NCBI RefSeq assembly: GCF_014805625.2
Contig: NW_023998427.1
Coordinates: 2,484,092-2,548,091, forward strand
From: Glossina fuscipes
Lineage: Eukaryota > Arthropoda > Insecta > Diptera > Glossinidae
DNA length: 64,000 nucleotides
Direction: 5' to 3'
The notes under the pieces are model-generated. The model made no database searches. It had not been told where the DNA came from and was given only the letters and a program-made list of their open reading frames with translations. Shown piece after piece: positions 24,346 to 35,001 of the stretch. Numbering within the stretch: the stretch's first letter is position 1; each line of letters opens with the position of its first letter. The translations under genes were made by a program, and so were the position numbers.

Positions 24346-25151
24346 GCCCATCATTCAAAGGTGAAGGGCATACTTATTTTGTCAAAACGTTTGCAATGCC
24401 CTGAAGGAAGCTTCACAGACTCCGTGCAGTATATACATTTTTGATCAGCATCAAATTCTGAATCGATTTAAGTGTTCTCGTCTATCGGGTTGAAGGTATC
24501 GACTTCGAATTCGGCAGAAACGATTGGTATTCAAAATGGTCCAAATCCTACCTGCTCACATTACCACGCAAACTGAGAACACAACTCTTTTTCAAAAGGA
24601 ATAAAATATCAGTTTTGTGATCATTGCTCATAAACTATAGCATAAAATATATAAATATGCAAAAATTTGAATGTCTATTGCATGGGCGATGCTGAAGTAG
24701 TCGTAAAAAATAGAAAACCAGAAGACCGCGCCTACCGAATATTATAGTGTATCAAAATTTGTTTTTTTCTTTTTCTAAATACTTTTATTATGCGCAGAAA
24801 CAAGTTTCAAAAGACCCCATAAAGTGTATGAATTCTTGATCAGTTTTAAATGTGGAAAGTACCTAGGCATGTTCGTCTATTTGTCTGTCCATCTGCCAAC
24901 CTGTTCAACTGTGTAGGATATGTGGTAAACATTCTCCGGTTAGCCAAAATTGAAAACATCGCCTGCAAATTTGTAAAAAAAGGACAGATGAACAGCGCCC
25001 ACACGCCTATGCGGCAAGTGCTTTTATTTTGAAAATAGAGAAAATCAGCCACACCCACTCCATGTAAAATTTAGTGTGTTCTCTTTTTTGCTTCTTTTAG
25101 GCAGTGATGGGTATACAAATTTCGCTCACGACCGAATATAATTTTCTTAGT
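24346..25151 (+). mobile_element. DINE-1/INE-1-like element, TTCGG class, probably two copies fused
   Basis: The 5' head CCCATCATTCAAAGGTGAAG (24348) is followed by TTTGTCAAAACGTTTGCAAT, GGAAGCTTCACAGACTCCG and TTTTTGATCAGCATCAAATT, in the order seen in Drosophila DINE-1. The 3' end has GCAGTGATGGGTATAC, the hairpin TTCGCTCACGACCGAA (25121-25136) and TATAATTTTCTTAG. A second DINE core (CTTGATCAGTTTTAAATG then GTCTGTCCATCTGCC) starts near 24835, so this looks like one element joined to the 3' half of another. Confidence 0.72.
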
Positions 25152-25469
25152 TGTCTTTTTATCTTTGATCACAATTTGTTTTGCAACGCAGTAGACTTTG
25201 CGAAAAATTGCATGTTTTTAGATACAACCCTAGCAAAATTTCGTATTAAAATTTTTTTTTTTTTAATTTTTCTTTTAAGGACGAGCTCTGAATGATTACG
25301 AACAGAAAATGCATGTTTTCTTTAATTTACATAAATCTATTGGCAGTTATCGTGCCAGCTGCGAAGATGCTTTTTGCTATGGGCCGAATTTTCAAAGTAT
25401 TTGAATGAAACTTTTGTTAAGGTATAGTTTAAATATTGCGATTTTATATGTTTGAAAATTTGAGTAAAA

Positions 25470-25920
25470 TATTATTTTTATTATTATTATTATTATAATT
25501 TTAGACTAATGAAATAAATTCTTAGACTAAAAAAAAGACATTGAGCACTAGCAGCACAGGCTATCGGCTCTAATATAAATAAATGTACATTAGATAATGA
25601 GCTTAGTAGTATTCATAAATTAATATGTTGAATTTATATTCGGTTCTGAAGCTGATTTTAGAATGTCTAAAAGGTTAGTCGCTCCAAATGCAATACTTCT
25701 AGCCAACGAAAACTTAAGGCAGTCGCAGAGAATGTGCTTTATAGTTAGAGTTTGTCCACAACTACAGATTGGGGAGGAAGAGTTCTTCGAGATCCATTGG
25801 TGAGTTGCGATAGTATGACCAAGGCGAATTCTCGAAAATGTTTGGATCTTGGTTTTCTCAACATTTGTTGGATATAAAGGTGGAGTTAATTGAGGGTTAA
25901 TGGAAGAGTAGTGTTAATGA
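25470..25920 (-). mobile_element. I-type LINE, 5'-truncated 3' end with (TAA)n tail
   Basis: Minus strand. A 97-codon frame (25623-25913) reads TFSRIRLGHTIATHQWI, then SSPICSCGQTLTIKHILCDC, the conserved RxRxGHT...C.CG..LT.KHIL..C block near the C-terminus of I-like non-LTR ORF2. The stop is TAA at 25620-25622. A 3' UTR of about 120 bp leads to TAATAATAATAATAA (25475-25497), the tail type of I-clade elements. The frame has no stop over this length, so it is a fairly young 5'-truncated insertion. Autonomous function is not possible from this fragment. Confidence 0.8.
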
Positions 25921-27115
25921 TGGTATTGTAAATTTCCTTCTGCAATTTTGAGTAAAATGTATTTTTTTTTGATCATGTGAAAATTAAGTGAAAACATTAT
26001 AATTTGATATAGTCGACCATGCAAAACCCTACGCAACCTCTCCTAATACAATTCTTCGTTTATTTTTGCGATATAGTATTACGTATTTTACTTTTTTTCG
26101 AAATGAGGCTCTACTTTTCATGTTAGTCCTTATGCGAGAGAAGGCCAAAAACATGGATTGACCAAGTTCAAATTTAACAAAATTACTCTTCTTGTTCAAC
26201 TTCTTCTTATTATTGATCTGCTTTACTTCACTTTCATAAAATAATGACAATTAAAGTTTGTTCGCGCTTGCTTGCTTTTCGTAGGAATCCCTAGACATGA
26301 TGAGCTATAAAAAGCGAATTACGTGATCCAAATTAAATCCAGTTAATTTCTACGTCAAGTTGCTATTATGGACCAATGTTCACCATAAGCCTTTTGTTAT
26401 TTTTGATCTTTCTGTCCTAGTAAAGGCTTATTTTTATGTTGACAGATGAAACGAGGCGCATCCATAAAAAGCGTCGCATCATCTATCGCTCCCAAAAAGC
26501 CATGAAGAGAGATGAGTGGCTAGTGTCGATGAAGATCTAAGAATCGCGATGGGAGAGCACAACGAGAGGAATATGAACATTCGTTCTTACCCCAATCATA
26601 ACGCGATAGGCTGAAAGGCCACAAATGCGAGGTAAATTACTATCTCTTTCAGTTCTTGACTGGTCATGACTATTTCTTGTACTTGTACAGGGCACGAAAA
26701 CTCGCCAAATTGACCGAAATGTTCGGAAAGAAACGAAAATGCCGAATGTACTATATTTCAGTGCAAAAAATTTGAGAATCGTAAACTCCAAATAGGATCT
26801 AGTGAAACATTGCAGGTGATAGCTGGCAGCAATGAAACCTTGAGCATCACAGATGATTTTGTAAGCGGAGCGCTTTAAGCATTGCGGTGCTTAGAAAGAT
26901 GGCGGGTGGAGAGTAGAGGAAGTGGAAGCCAATAGTTTATTCCAGTGAGTTCTTCAAATACGAAGCGCGTTAATTGCAACCAGCCTACGCGAAGTAATAT
27001 CTAATTTTGGCCCCGCGGAGGAGAGTGGTAGACGAAGAGTGTGTGACGGGTAGTTTTAGCACGTAGGCGCCACGGTTGGCAAATCGTGCATGGTGCTGGC
27101 ACGAACCAATAGTAA
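25921..27115. other. non-coding DNA, some unusually G+C-rich
   Basis: The stretch from about 26450 to 27110 is richer in G+C than its surroundings and probably derives from a coding repeat, but no frame gave a recognisable motif. A minus-strand 84-codon frame (26537-26791) remains unassigned. Confidence 0.35.
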
Positions 27116-27141
27116 ACACACACACACACACACACACACAC
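27116..27141. repeat. (CA)n microsatellite
   Basis: Thirteen uninterrupted AC/CA units. Confidence 0.95.
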
Positions 27142-28157
27142 GAATATATTAAGTTGATTTAGAGATTCATTTTCAGAGTTGCATATGAATTCATAAAAGA
27201 AGTAAATTTTATCTTGCGCTGTTAGACATAAGAGAAACACCATAACTTAATTAACTATTGAAGAAAATAAGAAGAAAAAGTCGCTTTGAAACGTGACAAA
27301 ACCCGAATGTAAATGTTTAGAATACTAAATTTAAGCGCGGAGGCTCATTAGTGTTAAGGGACAATTGGAAATGCTACAAAAATTCTACTTACAAACAAAA
27401 AGGCATTGAACACAATATGCTCTGATGGACGGAGACAAAGGATGCTGATAAATCAAGTGGCAATTCCAAGCTATTCTACGTGTATGCAGTAAAAAATTTT
27501 CTTTAAAGTTGCAGAGCACTTAATAATTATTGCTCTGTACTATAGATAGTAGAAGCACAGACTTGAATTATTTTAGCATACAAATGCCGCACTATTTGCA
27601 GGCAAAAATCGTTAAGATGAAATCAATCACTGAAAGTGAAACTCTCTGAAAAGTCAAATTTAAATCTTCACCGTTCTGTGTAGATTTGAATTTGAAAAAT
27701 TTCTTAGCTTAGTTGGAACTGCACTTGCTCCTATTATATTAAGGGGTAACATCGGAATAATAGTTCTAAAAACAGGGTTTTTGACAACATTTTCCTAATA
27801 ATATTTGAGGTGATTATTAAAAAAAAAATTATTTTCGAAAAACCGTAACTCATCTTTTATTTAAGGAAGGCCCGAAAAAAAACCATCTAATCTACATTCA
27901 TATATTTATACGTTTTATATCCTATGTATATTAGAAAGACGTAGGATTTCTTGAAAATAACGATTTTCGTTTGATTGATGGATGTTTGAGCAAGAATGGT
28001 TAATTTTCAGGCAGCAAAAAAAAAAGAGAAATAGTTACATTATCTTATCAAAAAAATCCTATGTATGTTGGTAGGGGAATGTTTCTCTAAAGATATTGTA
28101 CAACAAAGGGGAAAGAAAAGAACGAAAATGGTTGCAATTCTCGTATAGCTGGTTTTA
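27142..28157. other. non-coding DNA
   Basis: GGGGTAACATC at about 27743 and the low-complexity A/T stretches after it look like the start of a transposon, but no matching opposite end was found. No gene supported. Confidence 0.4.
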
Positions 28158-28361
28158 AAAAGACGTTTTATTACTTTTTTCGATTAGTATGCGACCACCG
28201 GAACATAAAACTGCCCTGCCAAGTTCAACTATTCCCCGCAGTTTTGTTTCCTCGAAAAGTAAGGCGCATTTTATTCGCTCAGCATCGGCTTCGATGCAAA
28301 ACTTATATGACTGAGCACCAATATCCATCTCGAAAAACTTTGACGATTTATAGAATTTTAG
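28158..28361 (-). pseudogene. 68-codon unassigned coding-like fragment
   Basis: A minus-strand frame reads KFFEMDIGAQSYKFCIEADA, then ERIKCALLFEETKLRGIVEL and GRAVLCSGGRILIEKSNK, with TAA at 28155-28157. Codon choice and composition look genuinely coding. The family is not recognised. It lies inside a possible repeat (27.7-28.6 kb), so a transposon origin is my preference. Confidence 0.32.
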
Positions 28362-28514
28362 TCAGACGGCTATGACGTACATTTGTTTGAATCAGAATTC
28401 GGTAGTATTGACCTTTTCACGTTTTTGTTTGGAATTGCCTTTTCAAATGGATATAAACATTTTCTAATAACATCTGCTGGGGGATTAACAAAATCCAAAA
28501 ACAATAGTTAAAAC

Positions 28515-28536
28515 TATATATATATATATATATATA
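28515..28536. repeat. (TA)n microsatellite
   Basis: Eleven TA units, followed by CATATACTATA. Confidence 0.9.
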
Positions 28537-28819
28537 CATATACTATAACTTCCCAGCAGACATTTATTTTTTTTTTTGCCAATAAAAAAAAAAAATGGAT
28601 TTTCTCAAAAGCTGTTACTTTTTAAATTGATTACTTTGAAGGCGTAGGATAATTGAACGCCTCGTTTCGGCTTTCTCTTATACGATATGCTACATTGGTC
28701 GATGGAACAGTTCCGATGTTCATTGTAAACTTGAATTTATGTATAATACATTTAAATTTAGTCACTTACTTTTTCCGCAGTATTTACTCAAATAGACATA
28801 AAACACAGAAAATGTTTGT

Positions 28820-28822
<3 letters not shown>

Positions 28823-28855
<33 letters not shown>
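28823..28855. repeat. poly-A tract of 33 bases
   Basis: A pure A run with no upstream AATAAA and no recognisable retroposon body directly before it. Confidence 0.9.
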
Positions 28856-28856
<1 letters not shown>

Positions 28857-29173
28857 GTGTTCTTGCATATCCTTGACAAATTAAAATATTCATTAGAACT
28901 CTTTATACAAAAAGAAACAAATACATACTTACCCTCGTACCACATGAATCTTCAAACATCCAGATCCAGAACACTAGCATAATTATGCATAATATTGTAT
29001 ACGTAAAAACATGCAAGCTGCTGCACATTGCTATAGACATATTTACGTTAAATACTCTGTGGTTTTTGACGTTATGTGTAAAGATGTTGGGTGCTTCCGG
29101 TATTTGGAGTGGATTCATATATGTTTATGTACAAGTATGTAACAGAATTTGTGAAAACTGTTGGATCTTCTTC

Positions 29174-29200
29174 TATACACATGTATACATATGTATACAC

Positions 29201-29231
<31 letters not shown>

Positions 29232-29270
29232 CAGATATATACATATATACATACATACATACATACATAT

Positions 29271-29313
<43 letters not shown>

Positions 29314-29450
29314 CATACATATATAAATACATATGTACATATATACATACATATGTATACATACTACATACAACTATATATACATATATAGATACTTGTA
29401 TATACATATATAGATATATATACATGTATATACATATATGTGTATACATA
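29174..29450. repeat. compound (TA)n/(ATAC)n/(CATA)n microsatellite, about 277 bp
   Basis: Alternating TA and ATAC blocks, the longest in the window. Open frames on both strands here (Ile/Tyr-rich, up to 132 codons) are products of the repeat, not genes. Confidence 0.95.
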
Positions 29451-29807
29451 GCGTCAGTTAACAATGATGAAAGTGTGCTTGTTGCTTAACGAAGCTCAAG
29501 TGTGAAATGAGTATATGTCTGTAATCGCATGTATGTACGTGTGCTGAATGAATGAATAAGTAAATAACACTGACTAAATGGATATGCTGGTATGAATTTA
29601 ATTCCATTTGCATGAATGAATACGTGAAGTCACTTTAATACAAATAAGCTCTACTGTTTTCTCCGTGAGTCCGCGAAAAATACTCTATGCATTGCATACA
29701 TTTTTCACCCTACAAAATTTATTCACTTTATAATTCCTTCTCGCGATATTTAAGAGAAAATATTTCCGCATCAGCGTAACTGTAAATCTCTTGCATTATG
29801 AAATATG

Positions 29808-29840
29808 TATTGGGTTGGTCGGATAACGTTTTCTACTTTG
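29808..29840 (+). mobile_element. possible lone mariner terminus
   Basis: TATTGGGTTGGTCGGATAAC resembles the TA target followed by a mariner inverted terminal repeat (TTGGGTTGGxxxAAAAGT type). No transposase or partner end was found within 1 kb. Confidence 0.25.
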
Positions 29841-30001
29841 GCGAGTATTGACTAAAAGAAGGTGTCCTTGTGTTCTGTTTTTTCCTTTTTTTCTTGTTTG
29901 CAACCTTTTGGCATTTAATACGAGATGCCTTTAGCCTAGATTTGTAATAATTCCTTTAGATTAGCATTTTATAAAAACAAAAGAAATGCAAAAACGATTA
30001 T

Positions 30002-30005
<4 letters not shown>

Positions 30006-30035
<30 letters not shown>
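30006..30035. repeat. poly-T tract of 30 bases
   Basis: A pure T run. Confidence 0.9.
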
Positions 30036-30036
<1 letters not shown>

Positions 30037-31359
30037 TCATATTTCCTGAAAAGAAATGAAGCTGAATGAAATTCACGAAAATGTATGAGAAGAATAGAAT
30101 GTTTGTAGCAAAACACAAAGCGACCGTACGTGTCAGAATTCAATTAGCAAATTTTTCTCTAGAGATTTTCCACTAACAACGCTGACGAAAGCCGTATTCG
30201 ATTCAGTTACTTGCCGTTCAAGATCGCTCGTCCATGAGCGGTTAATGAGAAAGTTGCCAGAAACAAAAAAGAAAAGAAAAAAGAGAAAAAGAAAGACCAG
30301 TAAAAAATATATCTGGCTGCGGCGACAAAGGAGACGCCTTGGACACCTTTAAGATAAATATATTTTACAGCATTAAATTTTACAAAAAAAAAACCAAACA
30401 TGTAACTGAGATGTATTCGGGCAAAACTGCATTAGTGAAAATATTCTGCCAATATATGCCAAACTTTCCACAACCGATTTTGGAACTGCCAAATATGAAA
30501 GAACGACAACTTAAGCGCACTAAACAGGGAAACTAATCACGGCGATATTGTTAGCTGTAAAAGTAGGCCACTTCAAGTAAGAAAACAAGGAGTAGCTAAA
30601 TTAACTAGTAAATGTCAGTACATTTAATTTTTGAGAGCCATAAAAGCAAACAATGTGTATTTTTGTTATAGTTGGTTTGATTGTGTTGTGGTTTGATCGA
30701 TTTTGGTATTCCAAAGGAGGGTCGTTATGTCCCGCAACTTGTGATGCGGCGGTGCTGTTGCTTACTGAAAATGTCTGAACAATTTGCTTATTTTTAATCC
30801 TCCTCCTCAGGTGGAGATGACTTTTTGAGGAATTGCAAGAACATTTCAGGGAAAATCAAATGATGATAACAAATATTGAAATTTTATTATTATTAATTTT
30901 ATAAAAAGACCAAAAAACTCGAATTCGGCAAACAATGTCCTTTTAAACATCTACGTAAGCGATACAATAAAGTTTTATCTAAAGAATTTATCGTACTGTC
31001 CATCTATTATTAGTTATTTGGCATATTTTTAAGAAAATATGATACGTGCTTAACCCTTCCAGAGCAACACATGGAAAACATCAAAAGAGCTAATCCTGAT
31101 ACTCCAACAAATAACTTTTACAAAGTACATCACTCGAGTATAGCGAATAGGTTTTAAAATTTCACGATAATGTAAACCGTTTGGGCGCCGATGGTTATGC
31201 GCAAGAGTTATACTACCAGCAGAGAAAACCGATAGTCTCCATATAACGGCAAGGACTTTGCTAATATTTATTTATCTTAGTTAGTAGTTTGATATTCAAG
31301 CGGTCCTGTTTTGTTGCTAGCCTTAGAAAAAGCCTTATATTATATTATATTGCTGGGCG
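30036..31359. other. non-coding DNA
   Basis: No motif or splice-bounded frame was convincing. The distal part (31000-31359) may belong to the 5' portion of the LINE that follows. Confidence 0.4.
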
Positions 31360-32700
31360 AAGCTTTTCTTTATGAATGGAAGCAAAGAAACGATGCCAGA
31401 AACTTGCTAAGGACCATGGCTTTGCTCTTATTCGGTTAAGAGTACAAACCATTGCTTTAGATTTTTAAATGATCGCAAAAAGCGTTTCAGGGCTAATTTT
31501 TGCTAATACTAGTTCCAACCCTGCTGATGACTGTTCATATCAAGTTATGAATTGTAGTTTGGTTGATAATTTCATAATTTTTAAATATGACGTATTACAA
31601 GGCTTAAGATCATTATAGTGCAGCTGTATTCCATAGCCTGATGGCATCCCGTCATGGACTCTGGTTGTATTGCACGAGTAGCGCTGTTATCCCAGTACAC
31701 AAATACGGAAATAGGAGAACTACAGAGCTATTCAAGTCATATCAAAATAATTCGAACGATTCATTAGGCAACAATTAGTTTTCGTTACACTTCATTCCCT
31801 CCCTGCCTGTTTAAAAGGAAGATCAATTGTGGCAAAACTTGCCAAATTTTCAAGATAGTCTTTAGTGCTTCGAAAACGGAGGTAGCATATACTGATATTC
31901 AGAAAACTTTGGATTCAATTTTTAAACTTTAGTCTTCGAGCTTCCTTCCTTAGCTATTAAAACGTGTATGGTTTGATTTCCATCGTAAATCATATGGAGT
32001 TCTTTCTAACTCTACTATTTTCGTGACGTCAGGTTTTCTTCAAAGTAGGCACTTGGGAACTCTTCTATTGGTCCAGTACATAAATGATTTTCAATTCTTG
32101 ATTAAAACAGACGATATTTTGCAATAAAATGTCGGGTAATAATGTCGAAATGTTCTCTTCCTTTAATTTGAACACGTGCTCATGTGATTTTGAGACATTA
32201 AATCTAAAAAAATGTAAGAGCCTTTCATTCTGAAGGAAGAATACCGAATACTACCGAATATTTGATTAATGTACATAAATTGTCGATTCATTCATTATAT
32301 TAAGTTTTCTGTCTGCCTCCGCAGATGTTAATTTGGTTAAATAGAATCTTTTCAGAAGCAATTCTTGCTCTTGGATTCAAGAGATTGGGTTGTGTTGAGA
32401 TCGCCTAGATTCTTTGCCAGTTTATGAAAATAAATTGCGTCCTTTAGCCCTACTGTCATCAGAAGAGAAACGAAGATATATTTTTCGTATCTCCTTCTTT
32501 AGTTAATTTGATAATAAATAAGTAATAAATGACATTATTGAGTCATCTTCTTAGCTCTATTAAGAAAGATAAACTTCTTCAAAATTCTTCATTCTCATAA
32601 AGCGTAGCCAATTGAGATATAACTCAGTGCTTTCTTTTTTGCAAATATCTAATGTTAATTTCAATATTGGACTCTATGTATATACTATTATAAAAGCCTC
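31360..32700 (+). mobile_element. decayed Jockey/I-like LINE reverse transcriptase
   Basis: Blocks in ORF2 order on the + strand, across frame changes: PDGIPSWTL (31638-31664), a VHKYGNR block (about 31690-31715; family IPIFKSGNR), CLFKRKINCGKT, YTDIQKTLDS (31888, first catalytic Asp block), SGFLQSRHLGTLL and YINDF (32029-32092; family SGVPQGSHLGPLLFLLYINDL), LNLKKCKSLSF, LDSRDWV and LALLSSEEKRRYIF. The position of the FADD catalytic pair is destroyed (stops near 32125-32145). Many stops, so an old dead copy. Ends are uncertain; no poly-A tail identified. Confidence 0.75.
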
Positions 32701-33424
32701 CGTTAATAGAGAGGTTATAACTATGTTGTATCTAAGCTAACTAACCTTCAATCTTCAAAATTTCGTATTATTCGTAAATTAACTGAAATATCTTCGCTAC
32801 CAAGCTTTTGCAAGGTAGCGTTGATTCGACAGTTTCATTTCATTCCCGTCTCGAAACTGTACCAACCAGAGAAGACTCTCTACACCACTTGTGGTACGAG
32901 AGCATATTACATTTGTGCGGATTTATACACCACCCAGAAAGACTTGTTGTATATGAATAACTAGAAGAGGGTGTAGAGAATTTAATGATTGATCGTGGCG
33001 CACTAGAGTATTTCTACTTGTAATTACTTGTAATGATAGTTAAGTCCAATTGTGAGAAAAAAATTAATCCATCATCTCGTGACGTCCACTTTAATTAATT
33101 CAAAATTAACATACTTAGCTTATTGTATTCTATTCCTCAAGCGTATTTACTTGGCTGCTAAGATATCTTCATTCTGCCCTGCTTACCTTATGACTAATAG
33201 GCATAAAACCTGAAAAACAATTTAAAAAAGAAAATTTAATCCCTTATAACTTTGTTGCCGATTTTTTCCATATTTGCACATAGATAGTAGAGTGTTTTGT
33301 AAAGTAGAATTTGGAGAATTTCAATCTTCTATCTCTCGTAATTTGTGCGTAATGAGCAAAAACGCACGTTTGTTTAAACGGCCTTGCGTTTAGTTTACTT
33401 TTTACCTTCAGTAAAGCATGTGCT
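32701..33424. other. non-coding DNA
   Basis: Nothing recognised beyond possible LINE 3' debris at the left edge. Confidence 0.45.
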
Positions 33425-33628
33425 CCGACGAATTTGTTCCACTTTCAATATCAACTTGCGTTCAAAAGCTTCCACTGTTGTTACAACTAAATTTCAAGTC
33501 CATATGTTTAGTTTTACGATCAGGACAAATATATTTACTTTAAAGGGTCTCTGAAGCTTCCAGTTGTGCGTTACAAGTATTATGACGAAGTGAGTATGCG
33601 CCCATCTTCGGGTGATTTGTATAAAAAT
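33425..33628 (-). mobile_element. DINE-1-like fragment (5' half), TTCGG class
   Basis: On the minus strand ACAAATCACCCGAAGATGGG is the 5' head, followed by TACTTGTAACGCACAACTGG and AAGCTTCAGAGACCC, as in the copies at 24.3 and 37.6 kb. The 3' hairpin is absent. Confidence 0.55.
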
Positions 33629-33647
33629 ATAATTTAAAAAAAGTACA

Positions 33648-34380
33648 AATATTATTATCGGGCAAGATCGCCCATTAGATATCCTACATAGCTAATACAG
33701 TCTAATGCAGTTATTCACTCGTTTTGATAATAATACACCAAAAGTTACACATTATTTTCACCTAAAGGCGTTTCTTTTTACGACAGCGCGTATATTAGGC
33801 GATCCCGAACACATAACATGACTCAATGAAAATTTCGCAAACTTAATTCGCTTACCAAAAATGTTATTTTTTTTAATTTCGGTTTCCGTCATAAAAAACT
33901 TGAACTTGGGTACTCTGTCAATACAAGGACTTGCTTTTGACGATAACCCCTTTACATGTTAGGGTCTAAAAAGTCGACCTACTTGGCTGAATGGTCCAAG
34001 AAATAGATCCATATGGTTTAAATTTGGTCCACTTAAGAAGAAATTTTCATAACAGAAGATTAACAATTAAGCATATAAACGTTTGCATTTCCTGATAATA
34101 TTTATATGCGGCGGTATCCGAAAAATAGACTTACGTTGCCCAAATTGGGTTAAGTTGATTTTTTGGTCAATTTCCTATTATGAGCCAATTTTCACTATAA
34201 AATGTGGAAAAAGTTGATTCAATTTTCGTAGATACGAAATGCATGCACCGACATTGGATAGGCAGATAGACAGAAGCTTAGAAAACGATTCTATATCGAT
34301 CGTGATAATAAAATGTGGCTCTCATTTTAGACGCTTAAGCTTAATATACCCTGTATCCTGCACAAGTGGGTATAAAATTA
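33648..34380 (-). mobile_element. DINE-like element, GTCGG class
   Basis: The left (3') end has the degenerate hairpin CGGGCAAGATCGCCC (33660-33674) followed by ATTAGATATCCTACA. The right (5') end has the palindrome TATACCCTGT...GTGGGTATA (about 34346-34376). The body shares TTTCCGTCATAAAAAACTTG and GATAACCCCTTTACATGTTA with the copy at 54.0 kb. About 730 bp. The 157-codon frame at 34239-34712 starts inside it and is not called as a gene. Confidence 0.6.
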
Positions 34381-34952
34381 TATATACTTTGAAAAACCGA
34401 ACTCAATTGCGTAAAAATACATCGCGTACACGCAAACATAACCCGAAAACTAAATTTTTTTGGGAACGCATCTACCGTGTAAAAAGAGAATTATATATAC
34501 TTCATATAATCCTCAATCGCAATTGCATCGCGATATATCCCAGACTACTACCTGACCTTATCTTGATCTTGGCTCAGTTTTTTGCACGACATTCGCTTGA
34601 TTCATTTGGTGCTTGGTGCTTCAGGATCGTATACACAAATCCATTCATTCTCATTTTCCGCAATGACGCAATTCATGAATTTTCGGTACTGAAAATCATT
34701 TATTTTACTTGAATTTATTCAGATGAATCTGTAGACAGACATCAAAGACAGCATGTATTACCAGCAGACGGAAGAAAAAAAAAAAACTTTCATAGATTTC
34801 AGAGTACTGGCATAGTTTTGTATATGAAAAATTCATCTTAGTTTTTGCTCACAATATTGTCATTATTTCGGGCGATTTCATCTCATCAACTTTGAAAGTT
34901 ATATCTTGAAAACCCTTTGCAATAATGGAAAAAAGAAAAATTAAAAATACTT

Positions 34953-34955
<3 letters not shown>
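34381..34955. other. non-coding DNA
   Basis: A run-on frame to 34712 has a hydrophobic end without a motif. Nothing else. Confidence 0.45.

Positions 34956-34999
<44 letters not shown>
34956..34999. repeat. (AT)n microsatellite, 44 bp
   Basis: Pure AT dinucleotide run. Confidence 0.95.

Positions 35000-35001
<2 letters not shown>

Noticed and set aside
29072..29489. Overlapping Ile/Tyr-rich frames on both strands
   Set aside because: Direct translation of the ATAC/TA microsatellite.
34239..34712. 157-codon + strand frame, one of the longest with an ATG
   Set aside because: Its first third lies in the 5' end of a DINE-like repeat, and the rest has no motif or splice signals.
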